A stretch of DNA of 64,000 nt from Fructobacillus americanaquae (GTDB lineage: Bacteria > Bacillota > Bacilli > Lactobacillales > Lactobacillaceae), in NCBI RefSeq assembly GCF_024029775.1, contig NZ_CP097122.1, positions 800,001 through 864,000 on the forward strand, written 5' to 3'. This document shows, in pieces, positions 37,814 through 47,623 of the stretch. The translations under genes and the position numbers were made by a program. Each line of letters opens with the position of its first letter. Position 1 is the first letter of the stretch. Under the pieces are notes generated by a model. It ran no database searches, was not told the DNA's origin, and saw nothing but the letters and a program-made list of their open reading frames with translations.

Positions 37814-40189
37814 GTGTCAAAAGAGCAATTAGTCAATGAACAAGCCTATTTAGACCAAACCCTGGGAAAAATTACAGATTCCCTGGAAAGTACCCAGGAG
37901 GAGATTAAAAAATCCAAAGGGTCACTGGCAGACGTCGCCAGCGGCTGGGACGATGTCCGGGTTAAAACCAGTACCTATTCTGGCATTGTTGAAACGGCGA
38001 TGTCCGTGCGGCAACAGCAACAAGCCATTGCAGAGCGTGAAGCAGCCCAGTCACGGGCTGAAGTCCGCTATCAGACCTTGTCGAAGCAAATCGTTAAGCC
38101 ATATTTTGCTCGCATCGACTTTACCGATCCAAGTGAAGAAAATCAAAAACCCGAGTCAATTTATATCGGTTTAGCTTCTTATTCCGATGACGATGGTCAC
38201 TTCTACATTTATGACTGGCGGACCCCGGTTGCTTCCATTTATTATGATGGCGGTTTGGGCTCGGTCGAGTACTTAACACCAGTTGGGCCACAAAAGGCTG
38301 AAGTTTCCTTGAAGCGTCAGTTTGAAATTGAGGATGGCGTCATTGTGACCCTCTTTGACACTGAGGAGGCCATTGGGGATGCCATGCTTCTCAACGCCCT
38401 GTCTGGTGAGTCTTCTACTAAAATGAAGTCCATCGTCACGACAATTCAAAAGGAGCAAAACAAGATTATCCGGAATACGGATGCTGATTTGCTCTTTGTC
38501 CAGGGAGCAGCCGGGTCAGGAAAGACAGCCGCTATTATGCAACGAGTGGCCTACTTGCTTTACCGTTATCGTGGTAAATTAAATTCTGGTCAAGTCGTGA
38601 TGTTTTCACCCAACCAGCTGTTTAACGACTATGTTGACCAAGTCCTGCCCGAGTTAGGGGAACAGAACCTGGTTCAGCTGACCTTTTTCCAATACGCATC
38701 GCGGCGGTTGCCACGGTTCTCTGTTCAGACCTTGGCAGAACGGTTTGAAAAATCAGTGGAACATGAAAAGATTGAGCGGATGCTCGGATCTTTGCAGATG
38801 TTTGCCGCGACAAAGGCCTATGCCGAATCGCTCAATGAGCAAGGCTTGGCTGCTCGTAACTTGAATTTCCGTGGCGAGCCACTGATTTCGAAGGAAAAAA
38901 TCCTAGAAATTTACTATCAATATAATAGCAATTACAAGTTGTCACAGCGTTTGGAAGCCACTCAGGACTCTTTGCTACGGTCACTGCGGGCTCAAGTGAG
39001 CCACCAGATGAAGCAGGATTGGGTTGAATTAGCCATTGAAAACCTTTCAAAGGAAGAATATGACGAATTAGTTGGTGCTGGTGCCACTCGTTTGGGGGAT
39101 GACCAGGAGGGGGATGCAGCAGCCATGACCCGTCGTCATCAACTTGGTGCTGGTCCCCAGGAACGAGAATTTAAATCAGATAAGCAGGAAAGAAATTTCC
39201 TAGCAAAGAAGATTACGACACAGGCTTTGCGTCCGTTGGCAAAAAAAATTCGTCGTTCTGGCTTTATCAACATCAACACGCAGTTTGTTGACTTCTTGCG
39301 GGCTTTGCCAAACTTCTTGTCTTTAGCTGATTTTGGCGTAACTGAGGAGGAGTGGCAGTCATATCTGAACGAAGTTGTGGCGAACTTAAAGAAACACGAA
39401 TTAACGTTGGCAAACACAACAATTTACCTGTATTTGTATGACTTAATTACCGGTAAACATGGTCAACGCGATATTCGCTACCTCTTTATCGATGAAATTC
39501 AGGATTATACGCCATTCCAGTTGGCCTTCTTGAAATTCTCCTTCCCAAATGCTAAATTTACCGTTTTGGGTGACTTAAACCAGGCTATTTTCACACAAGA
39601 CTGGGCGAATAGCCTTGAGGAAGACTTTGCTTCACTCTTTGACCCAGAAAAGGTTGAATTAATCGACTTAACCCAGACTTACCGGTCAACGGAACAAATC
39701 ACCAATTTCTCCAAAGAATTGTTGGCCAATGGAAAAGCGATTGAGGCCTTTAATCGAGAGGGGGAATTGCCCGTCTTGAAGATGGCGAAAACGGCTAATC
39801 AGGCGGTTAATCTGGTCAAGGAACAATTGGCTGAAAATGCGGCTGATGGTGAAAAAACGGCCATCATCACTCAGACACTGGATGCAGCAAGAGAGCTAGC
39901 CCAGCAGCTATCTGACATGCCGGTAACGTTGATTCATTCCGAAAATCAGCGCTTAGCGTCAGGCGCCGTGATTATTCCGTCATACCTAGCCAAGGGATTG
40001 GAATTTGATGCGGTTATCATTTGGCAGGCGGATGCTACTCACTACAAAAAAGATGAACAGCAACGCTTGCTTTACACGGTTGCTTCTCGAGCAATGCACC
40101 GCTTGACAATGATTGGTCAGGGCCAGGTGTCGCCATTGATTGCTGCAGTACCAAAGGACCTTTACGCCACAGTGGAGGAACAAGCATGA
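37814..40189 (+). CDS. helD: UvrD/Rep-like helicase HelD, RNA polymerase recycling factor
   Basis: The 791-residue superfamily 1 ATPase has Walker A QGAAGSGKTAAIMQR near residue 233, motif II LFIDEIQDYTPFQ near 558, motif III/IV LGDLNQAIF and LTQTYRSTEQI, and a C-terminal SRAMHRLTMIG. An N-terminal coiled coil (residues 5-70) precedes the ATPase core, as in Bacillus HelD, which pries stalled RNA polymerase from DNA. The start is a GTG after GAGAGGTGCACC. The stop overlaps the coaA start (ATGA). Confidence 0.9.
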   Translation: MSKEQLVNEQAYLDQTLGKITDSLESTQEEIKKSKGSLADVASGWDDVRVKTSTYSGIVETAMSVRQQQQAIAEREAAQSRAEVRYQTLSKQIVKPYFARIDFTDPSEENQKPESIYIGLASYSDDDGHFYIYDWRTPVASIYYDGGLGSVEYLTPVGPQKAEVSLKRQFEIEDGVIVTLFDTEEAIGDAMLLNALSGESSTKMKSIVTTIQKEQNKIIRNTDADLLFVQGAAGSGKTAAIMQRVAYLLYRYRGKLNSGQVVMFSPNQLFNDYVDQVLPELGEQNLVQLTFFQYASRRLPRFSVQTLAERFEKSVEHEKIERMLGSLQMFAATKAYAESLNEQGLAARNLNFRGEPLISKEKILEIYYQYNSNYKLSQRLEATQDSLLRSLRAQVSHQMKQDWVELAIENLSKEEYDELVGAGATRLGDDQEGDAAAMTRRHQLGAGPQEREFKSDKQERNFLAKKITTQALRPLAKKIRRSGFININTQFVDFLRALPNFLSLADFGVTEEEWQSYLNEVVANLKKHELTLANTTIYLYLYDLITGKHGQRDIRYLFIDEIQDYTPFQLAFLKFSFPNAKFTVLGDLNQAIFTQDWANSLEEDFASLFDPEKVELIDLTQTYRSTEQITNFSKELLANGKAIEAFNREGELPVLKMAKTANQAVNLVKEQLAENAADGEKTAIITQTLDAARELAQQLSDMPVTLIHSENQRLASGAVIIPSYLAKGLEFDAVIIWQADATHYKKDEQQRLLYTVASRAMHRLTMIGQGQVSPLIAAVPKDLYATVEEQA

Positions 40190-40890
40190 CAAATTTAGTT
40201 GAAAAAATTTATGAGGCCCATCAAGGGTCTTTTTTAACGGTCGGCATGACCGGATCCGTTGCCGTCGGTAAATCGACTCTGGCAGCGGAATTGGCCCAAG
40301 GCCTGCAAAAAAAAGGACTTGTGGCCACCGTCGTTTCCACAGATGACTTTTTGAAGACCAACCAAGTCCTCAGGGATGAAGGAATTTTCGATCAAAAGGG
40401 CTTTCCACAAAGTTATTATCTGCAAGACATAGTCCAGTTGATTCAAAACTTTAAGGCCGGCATGAATAATCAGGTTATCAACCGTTATTCGCAAACCTGG
40501 GCTGATATTGTCCCTGGTGAAAAGCAAAAGATTAGTCGACCGGATGTCTTAATTATTGAGGGTGTCGTTGCTCTTCAATTACCGGCAGAAAACTTTGATC
40601 AAAAGGTTTTTGTTGAAGCAGATATGAACGATATTAAGGACTGGTACTTGGAACGTAACTTCTTGGCAACGGTGAAGGCAAGTCATCAACCGCAGTCTTG
40701 GCGTTACCAGTATCAGGACATGGCGATTAAGGACTTTTACGACCTTGCTTTATCCGTGTGGGAACAGACAAATCAGGTTAATTATGATTGCTATATTCAA
40801 AAAACACGGGCAGAGGCTGATTTGATTTTAAAGCTTGACCGTTACCATCATCCAGTTTCGTTAACGGAGGGCCCACGGTCAGAAAACTAG
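40186..40890 (+). CDS. coaA: type I pantothenate kinase, short form
   Basis: This P-loop kinase probably makes phosphopantothenate, the first step of coenzyme A synthesis. The P-loop is GSVAVGKST near residue 23. VVSTDDFLKTN and GFPQSYYLQDI match the CoaA segments TDGFLYPN and GFPESYD. RPDVLIIEGV contains the Walker B-like Glu. At 234 residues it is much shorter than the usual 300-320, and TDDF replaces TDGF, so a different small-molecule kinase role cannot be excluded. It is translationally coupled to helD. Confidence 0.78.
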   Translation: MTNLVEKIYEAHQGSFLTVGMTGSVAVGKSTLAAELAQGLQKKGLVATVVSTDDFLKTNQVLRDEGIFDQKGFPQSYYLQDIVQLIQNFKAGMNNQVINRYSQTWADIVPGEKQKISRPDVLIIEGVVALQLPAENFDQKVFVEADMNDIKDWYLERNFLATVKASHQPQSWRYQYQDMAIKDFYDLALSVWEQTNQVNYDCYIQKTRAEADLILKLDRYHHPVSLTEGPRSEN

Positions 40891-41035
40891 AAGGCCGAAT
40901 GTTCGGAAATTTGACAGAGACCATTTCCATTGGTAAGATTGTTGCTTGGGTTTAGAATATTAGAAAAATAACAAATTATGGGTTAGAGTACCCATAGCTA
41001 ACAAGTTTTATTTGTACAACAAATGGAGGAAAAAC

Positions 41036-42544
41036 ATGGCAGAAAATACTGACATGAATGGAAAACCGATTAATCGCACGGCCATGATGGCCCTGTTGAT
41101 GATTGGATCTTTTATTATCATTATCATGCAGACATCATTGGGAACGGCCTTGCCAACCCTGATGACTGCCTTTAATGTCGATACGGCGACGGTCCAGTGG
41201 CTGACAACGATCTTTTTGATGGTGAACGGAATCATGGTACCCGTTTCCGCCTTTTTGACAACAAGAATTCCAACGAAATACCTGTATCTATCCGCTTTGG
41301 TGGTGTATACGATTGGTACCGCAGTGGCTTACGTGACCCCAACTTCTGCCTTTTGGTTGTTGATGGTCGCCCGTGCTTTGCAGGCGGTTGCTGCTGGAAT
41401 TGTGATGCCACTGATGCAGGTTGTGGCTTTGACGCTTTTTGATGCCAAATCGCGCGGTAGAGCATTGGGGATGGTCGGTTTGGTTATCGGAATGGCCCCA
41501 GCTATCGGCCCCACGTTGACTGGGTGGATTTTGGATTCAAAGCATGACGTTTTGGGAATGACTGTTGGTGGTGATTGGCGGTCAATTTTCGGTATGGTCT
41601 TACCACTTGCTGTGATTGTCTTAGTTTTGTCAACTATTTACTTCCGTAATGTCTTGGAAACGCGGAAGGTTAGTTTGGATATCCGTTCGTTGATTGAATC
41701 AACGGTTGGTTTTGGTTTAGTTCTTTTTGGATCTGCCATGGTATCAAACTATTCATGGACAAACTTTACTTGGGTTTTGGCACCAATGATTGTTGGCGTC
41801 TTGGTGATTGCTGAGTTTGTGCGCCACCAACTTCACATGGAAAAGCCGTTTCTGGATGTTTCTGTCTTTAAGAATAAGCAGTTTGCTTTGACGTCAGCCT
41901 TAGTTGCCTTGACTTTTATCGCTATGATTGGAGTTGAGATGGTTTTGCCAATCTATATGCAACAGGTTCGTGGTTTGTCAGCCCTAAATTCAGGATTGAC
42001 ACTCTTACCTGGTGCTTTGATGATTGGAGTAATGTCACCAATTGCCGGTTATTTCTATGACCTTTATGGGGCCAAACGCTTGGCGGCCTTTGGTTTTGCC
42101 ATGATTTTGCTAGGGACAATTCCCTTCCAATTCTTGACTGAAACAACGCCAACGATTTATATTACGGCCTTGTACATGGTTCGGATGATGGGTGTCGGGA
42201 TTACGATGATGCCATTGACGTCATCTGCTATGGGTGCTTTGCACTTGAATCAAACAGCGCAGGGAACTGCCGTTAATAACACGGCCCGTCAAATTGCGGC
42301 CTCGTTGGGGACGGCGATTCTTGCTTCCGTGATGCAGTCACAAATTAACAATAACCTGCCAAGCGATTCCCTGAAGACGGCCGATCCGATTGCCTATGGC
42401 TCAAAGGCCTTACAGGCAAGCTTGGATGGGTTCCATGCATCCTTCCTCTTGGCCGCCTGCTTTGCTTTGCTAGCTTTTGCGCTATCATTTTTGATGCATA
42501 AGGGTAAGGTTGAGCCAAAGCCTGCAGCAGGAAAGGAGAACTAA
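41036..42544 (+). CDS. MFS multidrug exporter, DHA2 family (LmrB/MdtD-like)
   Basis: The 502-residue, 14-helix exporter has TSLGTALPTLMTAFNVDTATVQW in TM1, which matches the DHA2 motif, and ARALQAVAAGIVMPLMQVV with the antiporter motif C region. The ATG at 41036 is six bases after GGAGG; an earlier in-frame ATG is rejected. A DUF4811 gene follows after one base, a pairing common in Lactobacillales. The substrate is unknown, probably drugs or membrane-active compounds. Confidence 0.9.
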   Translation: MAENTDMNGKPINRTAMMALLMIGSFIIIIMQTSLGTALPTLMTAFNVDTATVQWLTTIFLMVNGIMVPVSAFLTTRIPTKYLYLSALVVYTIGTAVAYVTPTSAFWLLMVARALQAVAAGIVMPLMQVVALTLFDAKSRGRALGMVGLVIGMAPAIGPTLTGWILDSKHDVLGMTVGGDWRSIFGMVLPLAVIVLVLSTIYFRNVLETRKVSLDIRSLIESTVGFGLVLFGSAMVSNYSWTNFTWVLAPMIVGVLVIAEFVRHQLHMEKPFLDVSVFKNKQFALTSALVALTFIAMIGVEMVLPIYMQQVRGLSALNSGLTLLPGALMIGVMSPIAGYFYDLYGAKRLAAFGFAMILLGTIPFQFLTETTPTIYITALYMVRMMGVGITMMPLTSSAMGALHLNQTAQGTAVNNTARQIAASLGTAILASVMQSQINNNLPSDSLKTADPIAYGSKALQASLDGFHASFLLAACFALLAFALSFLMHKGKVEPKPAAGKEN

Positions 42545-42545
42545 G

Positions 42546-43217
42546 ATGATTGTCTTTATTCTATTTATTTTTGTTGTCTTAGCTTTTGTATCATTAATGA
42601 TGGTACAGGATATGAGAAAGCGGGTTATTGCTGTTGCTGTTTCTTTCCTAGTCGTGCTTGCTTCAGTTGTGTTAATCATTGCCAATATGCATGATCATTT
42701 TGGTATGAAGGTGCAAACAACAACGACTAAACAGCAAATTTATTCCGTTCAGGGGCAAAACATCTATGGTGTCTTGTCCTACCAACAAGTTGGCACATCC
42801 GGTAAGGAAAAGGTCTTTATTTACCGAGATACTTCGACGAGTACAACTTCAACAGTGGCCAAGCCTGATTTGAAGACCAAGACGGCCATTCAAAATGTTC
42901 AAGGAAATCAGGCCTTTAAGGTGACAACTTCTAAGAACTATGTTTACCGAAACGGTTTCTACAAGTTTATGTTTGCCATTTCGGGTAACAACCATGACTT
43001 AAAGTCGCGTCAGGTAACTTACCAAGTTCCACCAACATGGCTGGCTCTCTCATCACAAGATGGCGAACGCTTGAAGAGTATCGTTGCGGGAATGGCTAAC
43101 CAAGCTGACTTTATTCAATGGTTCCAGCAGGTTAAGTCACAATCACAAACCGATCCCGATGGGGCAGCGCAAACTGCCGTTTCCTATTATCAAAATCTTT
43201 TAGCGAATAATCATTAA
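42546..43217 (+). CDS. DUF4811-like membrane protein
   Basis: This 223-residue protein has two N-terminal transmembrane helices (residues 2-19 and 27-46) and an extracytoplasmic domain rich in Thr/Ser and Gln, with YRDTSTSTTSTVAKPD near residue 97 and TYQVPPTWLAL near 160. It matches the DUF4811 proteins that always accompany DHA2 exporters in lactic acid bacteria. AAGGAG seven bases before the ATG sets the start. It probably helps or regulates the exporter, but its function is unknown. Confidence 0.8.
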   Translation: MIVFILFIFVVLAFVSLMMVQDMRKRVIAVAVSFLVVLASVVLIIANMHDHFGMKVQTTTTKQQIYSVQGQNIYGVLSYQQVGTSGKEKVFIYRDTSTSTTSTVAKPDLKTKTAIQNVQGNQAFKVTTSKNYVYRNGFYKFMFAISGNNHDLKSRQVTYQVPPTWLALSSQDGERLKSIVAGMANQADFIQWFQQVKSQSQTDPDGAAQTAVSYYQNLLANNH

Positions 43218-43297
43218 AAAATAGTTAAAAGGAAGTTGTACTTTTTAATCAAACTAGTATGATTCCAGCTAACTTAAGTGAAAAATATTGCTTAGTC

Positions 43298-43327
43298 TTG
43301 ATTTCTATGTTACAGTAACAGTGTAAT
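43298..43327 (+). promoter_or_regulatory. csp promoter with palindromic operator in the spacer
   Basis: TTGATT (43298-43303) and TGTAAT (43322-43327) are 18 bp apart. The perfect palindrome TGTTACAGTAACA (43308-43320) fills the spacer, where a bound protein would block polymerase. A leader of about 90 bases follows, as usual for cold-shock genes. Confidence 0.45.
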
Positions 43328-43423
43328 TTAGGTTTTGATTTTGATTTGTTTTTTTCGGAAGGCGTCATACCAACAATTCTTAATTACAACTATAATTTTG
43401 GGATGACCCAAGGAGAAACAATC

Positions 43424-43624
43424 ATGGAAAAAGGCACTGTAAAGTGGTTTAACAGCGAAAAGGGCTACGGCTTTATCACACGCGAATCAGGTGAAGATGT
43501 GTTTGCACACTTCTCAGCAATCCAAGGTGACGGTTTCAAGACTTTGGAAGACGGCCAAGCCGTAACTTTCGATGTTGAAAACTCAGACCGCGGTTTGCAA
43601 GCTGTTAACATCGTAAAGGACTAA
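43424..43624 (+). CDS. cold-shock protein, CspA family
   Basis: The 66-residue single-domain RNA chaperone shows RNP1 (KGYGFITR) and RNP2 (VFAHFSAI) in the order of cold-shock domains, and [16 protein letters not shown] at its start. AAGGAG before the ATG at 43424 sets the start. The long leader and strong codon bias suggest high expression. Confidence 0.96.
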   Translation: MEKGTVKWFNSEKGYGFITRESGEDVFAHFSAIQGDGFKTLEDGQAVTFDVENSDRGLQAVNIVKD

Positions 43625-43642
43625 TTACTTAGTCTTTACCGA

Positions 43643-43673
43643 AAAAGCTCGGGAATTTTTCCCGGGTTTTTTC
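43643..43673 (+). terminator. csp terminator
   Basis: CTCGGGAA and TTCCCGGG form the stem, followed by T6. Confidence 0.88.
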
Positions 43674-43752
43674 TTTGGAATAAATTCAATTCAAAGACCA
43701 AATGTTGTATAATAGCAAGGAATCTTATTGTAATAATCAAAGGAGCATGGAA

Positions 43753-44466
43753 ATGGCAAAATTAGTTTTGATCCGTCACGGACAAAGTGAATGGAACGCA
43801 TTAAACCTTTTTAATGGTTGGATTGACACCAAGTTGTCTGACAAGGGAATTGACCAAGCTAAGCAAGCTGGGGTTCTCTTGAAGGAAGAGGGGTTGGTCT
43901 TTGACCAAGCCTATACTTCTGTTTTGACACGTGCTATCACTACTTTGCACTACGCATTGGAAGAAGCTGGTCAATTGTACGTCCCTGAAGAAAAGTCATG
44001 GCGGTTGAACGAACGTCACTATGGTGCTTTGCAAGGACAAAATAAGGCGGAAGCCGCTGAAAAGTGGGGCGACGATCAAGTGCACATCTGGCGTCGTTCT
44101 TATGATGTTTTGCCTCCATTGCTTGAAAACTATGAAGAAACAGTTGAAGTTCAGGGTAAGACTTATCCTGCCTTTGACGCCCGTTATGCTGATGTGCCTT
44201 TCGGAGAATTGCCATTAGGTGAGAATTTGAAGGTTACTTTGGAACGAGTACTGCCATTCTACGAAGCCAAGATCAAGAAGGATTTGGAAGAAGGTAAGAA
44301 CGTTGTGATCGCAGCTCACGGTAACTCATTGCGTGCCTTGGCTAAGCACTTGGAGAAGATTTCAGATGATGACATCTTGAACCTTGAAATTGCTAACGGT
44401 CAACCAATCGTTTATGATTTGGCAGATGATTTGTCAATCAAGTCAAAGAAGACGTTGGGCGCATAA
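43753..44466 (+). CDS. gpmA: 2,3-bisphosphoglycerate-dependent phosphoglycerate mutase
   Basis: This enzyme converts 3- to 2-phosphoglycerate in glycolysis. [10 protein letters not shown] near residue 5 holds the catalytic phospho-His, and [10 protein letters not shown] near 180 the second His. The length of 237 residues is typical. AAAGGAG lies 8 bases before the ATG at 43753; an ATG two codons earlier is too close to it. A TGT-extended TATAAT at 43708-43713 is the likely promoter. Confidence 0.97.
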   Translation: MAKLVLIRHGQSEWNALNLFNGWIDTKLSDKGIDQAKQAGVLLKEEGLVFDQAYTSVLTRAITTLHYALEEAGQLYVPEEKSWRLNERHYGALQGQNKAEAAEKWGDDQVHIWRRSYDVLPPLLENYEETVEVQGKTYPAFDARYADVPFGELPLGENLKVTLERVLPFYEAKIKKDLEEGKNVVIAAHGNSLRALAKHLEKISDDDILNLEIANGQPIVYDLADDLSIKSKKTLGA

Positions 44467-44475
44467 AGTCAACAA

Positions 44476-44514
44476 AAAGCCTGTCTGGGAAGATGATTCT
44501 CCGGTGGGTTTTTT
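44476..44514 (+). terminator. terminator between gpmA and uraA
   Basis: An imperfect stem from AGCCTGTCTGGGAA to TTCTCCGGTGGGTT is followed by T6. No PyrR binding site is recognised. Confidence 0.65.
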
Positions 44515-44542
44515 ATTAGGATTTTTAGATAAAGGAAAAAAT

Positions 44543-45826
44543 ATGGAAGAAAAACAGCAAAGACAGCCGATTTATGACTTACATGAACGGCCTCCATTTT
44601 TTCAATTAATTGGGTTGTCATTACAACACTTGTTTTCAATGTTTGGGGCCACGATTTTAGTACCGCTTTTGGTGGGGTTAAATCCTGGTGTGGCCCTTTT
44701 TTCATCAGGTGTTGGAACATTAATTCACCTACTAACAACTAAAGGGAAGGTTCCTGCTTATATGGGTTCTTCTTTTGCCTTTATCATCCCGATGGCTTCG
44801 ATGATGAAGACCATTGGTTATCCTGCTGTCGGTCAGGGCGTTGTTTCGGTTGGAATTGTTTACTTGATTATTTCATTGATTGTTTGGCGAATCGGTTCTG
44901 CTTGGATTGACAAGATTTTCCCACCAGAAGTGGTCGGACCCGTTATTTTGGTGATTGGCCTTTCATTAGCTGCTACAGCAGCCCAATCGGCGACGGAACT
45001 AAACGGTCACTACGACATCAAGGTCTTTTTAGTTGCTGGTGCAACCTTATTAGTAACAATTTTTGCCAATATGTATCTTGGCGGTTTTTTGGGATTAATT
45101 CCAGTGCTAATTGGTATTATCTTTGGTTACTTGTTGGCCTTGGCACTCGGGTTAGTGGACTTGAGCTCCGTGGCCAGCGCCCATTGGTTTGCGTTACCAA
45201 AGTTTGATTTTCTTTTTTCTGGTCATAATGGTCTTTCCTGGCACTTTTATCCAATGGCCGTTTTGACCATGGCCCCCTTAGTTTTGGTTACCTTATCGGA
45301 GCATTTAGGCCACTTATTGGTTCTTTCGAAAATTACCGGTCAGGACTTCTTTGAAAATCCTGGTCTACATAAGACGTTAGCTGGTGATGGTGCTGCTTCG
45401 GTTTTTGCTGGTTTGGTTGGTGGGCCTGCCGTCACTTCTTACGGTGAAAACATTGGCGTGATGCAGCTTTCGCGAGTATATTCTGTCTGGGTGATTGGTG
45501 GAGCTGCTGTCTTAGCTGCTGGCTTTGCCTTTATTGGCAAGCTATCGGCTTTGATTGGTACAGTCCCTGGTGCTGTTACTGGCGGTGTTGGCTTTATGCT
45601 GTATGGTGTCATTGCTGCAGCTGGTTTGCAAGTAATTGTCGACAATAAAGTCGATTATGGGCAAAAGCGTAATTTAATGATTGCGGGCCCAGTGATGGTT
45701 GTTGGAATTGGAAACTTCCATTTGGCTCTTGGTTCACAAGTGGACTTCTCGGGTGTCGCATTAGCGACGGTTCTCGGAATCATTCTGAATTTAATTCTAC
45801 CTAAGGTGGCAAAATCAGATCGCTAA
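44543..45826 (+). CDS. uraA: uracil permease, NCS2 family
   Basis: The 427-residue membrane symporter has about 14 transmembrane segments. The N-terminal LSLQHLFSMFGATILVPLLVGL is the UraA/PyrP signature, and the TM10-type segment GLVGGPAVTSYGENIGV contains the substrate-contacting Glu. It imports uracil with protons. The ATG at 44543 follows AAAGGAAAAAAT. It is transcribed downstream of gpmA beyond a terminator, with no clear attenuator of the PyrR type. Confidence 0.93.
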   Translation: MEEKQQRQPIYDLHERPPFFQLIGLSLQHLFSMFGATILVPLLVGLNPGVALFSSGVGTLIHLLTTKGKVPAYMGSSFAFIIPMASMMKTIGYPAVGQGVVSVGIVYLIISLIVWRIGSAWIDKIFPPEVVGPVILVIGLSLAATAAQSATELNGHYDIKVFLVAGATLLVTIFANMYLGGFLGLIPVLIGIIFGYLLALALGLVDLSSVASAHWFALPKFDFLFSGHNGLSWHFYPMAVLTMAPLVLVTLSEHLGHLLVLSKITGQDFFENPGLHKTLAGDGAASVFAGLVGGPAVTSYGENIGVMQLSRVYSVWVIGGAAVLAAGFAFIGKLSALIGTVPGAVTGGVGFMLYGVIAAAGLQVIVDNKVDYGQKRNLMIAGPVMVVGIGNFHLALGSQVDFSGVALATVLGIILNLILPKVAKSDR

Positions 45827-46030
45827 AGTCCTGATTTAACGGAGTTTTATCAACACTTTTCTGATTTTGTTGTTTAATTAGGTTACGATTAAAACAAAAT
45901 AAAAAATGTTGTGATATTCCAACAAAGTTGCTTGTATTTGAGAACTTTGACGAGTATTATTGGGGATATATTTTGAGGAGTGCGCCCAACGCCTTGCATC
46001 AAAATAAGTTCTTTAGAAAGGAGAAAATCG

Positions 46031-46753
46031 ATGGATGAACCAACATCAACCTTTACCTTGTTGGGTCTAACCTTTAACTGGACGACGATTATTTCAACGC
46101 TTTTGGCAATGTCAATCGTGGTTTTGGTAGCGGTTTTGATGACTCGAAAAGTGGGTATTCGTCCAAGCCGAGGGCAGAATGCAATTGAGTATGTCTTAGA
46201 TTTTGTTCGTGGAATCTTAGGCGACCAGTTACCGGCCAATTTGGCCCGACAATTCGGTCTCTATTCCTTCACCCTTTTCTTGTTTTTGATTGTTGCAAAC
46301 GAGATGGGCTTGCTGTTGCAAGTTAAGATGGGTAATGGCGTTACTTATGTTAAGTCGCCAACAGCTGACCCATTATTTGCCTTTACATTGGCGATTATGT
46401 CGTTGATGCTTGCCCATGGAACAGGTGTGAAAACACTTGGTTTGGGTGGCTATCTGAAGAACATGTTCTTCAAACCCTACGTTGCGATGTTTCCTTTGAA
46501 TGTGGTTGAGCAGTTTACCAACTTCTTGACTCTTGCTTTGCGGCTCTTTGGAAATATCTTTGCCGGCGAATTGATGTTAAATTTGCTCGCAAGCATGGCT
46601 TGGGGAACTCACTTAAATGGGTTCTGGATTATCCTAGCTTTCCCATTGGAAATTGCATGGCAGGGATTCTCACTATTAATTGGTGGAATTCAAGCCTATG
46701 TCTTTGTCATGTTGACCGCCGTCTTTACGGCTCAGTTATCTGGCAATGAATAG
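46031..46753 (+). CDS. atpB: ATP synthase subunit a
   Basis: This 240-residue Fo proton-channel subunit has five or six transmembrane helices. The essential arginine is in LALRLFGNIFAGE, and HLNGFWIILAFPLEIAWQGF is the C-terminal half-channel. It starts after AAAGGAGAAAATCG; an open frame 17 codons longer is rejected. It is the first gene of the operon, with TTGACG at about 45949 as a possible -35. No atpI gene is seen upstream. Confidence 0.96.
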   Translation: MDEPTSTFTLLGLTFNWTTIISTLLAMSIVVLVAVLMTRKVGIRPSRGQNAIEYVLDFVRGILGDQLPANLARQFGLYSFTLFLFLIVANEMGLLLQVKMGNGVTYVKSPTADPLFAFTLAIMSLMLAHGTGVKTLGLGGYLKNMFFKPYVAMFPLNVVEQFTNFLTLALRLFGNIFAGELMLNLLASMAWGTHLNGFWIILAFPLEIAWQGFSLLIGGIQAYVFVMLTAVFTAQLSGNE

Positions 46754-46785
46754 GATTGACTTGGTCTGGCACAGCGTTAGGCCAC

Positions 46786-46833
46786 ACGCGGGAGCGTTAT
46801 CATCCAAACCGAAAGAAAAAAACGCGGAGCGTT
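46786..46833 (+). repeat. two tandem small hairpins between atpB and atpE
   Basis: ACGCGGGAGCGTT (46786-46798) and AACGCGGAGCGTT (46821-46833) are near-identical, each able to form a short hairpin with a 3-4 base loop. They precede the Shine-Dalgarno site of atpE and may raise its translation or mark a processing site. Confidence 0.4.
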
Positions 46834-46843
46834 TTAGCATTAA

Positions 46844-47083
<240 letters not shown>

Positions 47084-47104
47084 TAGTCCCAGAGGGAGGA
47101 AAAA

Positions 47105-47614
47105 ATGATGGTTCCAACACTATCAATGACAAAGGCCATGCCTTTAGGTGACATGGTCTTCATTATCGTCGCTTTCCTTACTCTGATGGTCATCTTGAAG
47201 CACGTTGCTTACGGTCCTTTAACAAAGGCATTGGATGCACGTGCAGATAAAATTAACACCGATTTGGATAGTGCCCAAAAGGCAAATGAAGATGCAGCCA
47301 AGTTGGCTGCACAACGCGAACAGGAATTGGCTGAAGGAAAAGACCAAGCCAGTCAAGTGATTAGCGCTGCTAAAAAATCAGCTAAGGACCAATCAGAAGC
47401 TCTCTTGAAGACTGCTAATGACCAGGCCTTAAGCTTACGTAAAGCAGCTGAAAATGATGCTGATCAGTTGAAGACTGAGGCGTTGGCTTCTGCCAAGAAG
47501 GATGTTGCAGACTTGTCTGTAACGATTGCATCTAAATTGATTCAAAAGAATTTATCTGCTGATGATCAGCGGTCTTTGATTGATGCCTATTTGGCAGACT
47601 TAGACCAGCGGTAA
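47105..47614 (+). CDS. atpF: ATP synthase subunit b
   Basis: This is the 169-residue peripheral stalk subunit: one N-terminal transmembrane helix (about 15-32, MVFIIVAFLTLMVILKHV) followed by a long charged Ala-rich helix to the end. Two adjacent ATGs follow GGAGGAAAAA; the first has acceptable spacing. It lies between atpE and atpH as usual. Confidence 0.96.
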   Translation: MMVPTLSMTKAMPLGDMVFIIVAFLTLMVILKHVAYGPLTKALDARADKINTDLDSAQKANEDAAKLAAQREQELAEGKDQASQVISAAKKSAKDQSEALLKTANDQALSLRKAAENDADQLKTEALASAKKDVADLSVTIASKLIQKNLSADDQRSLIDAYLADLDQR

Positions 47615-47623
47615 GGGGGGCGT

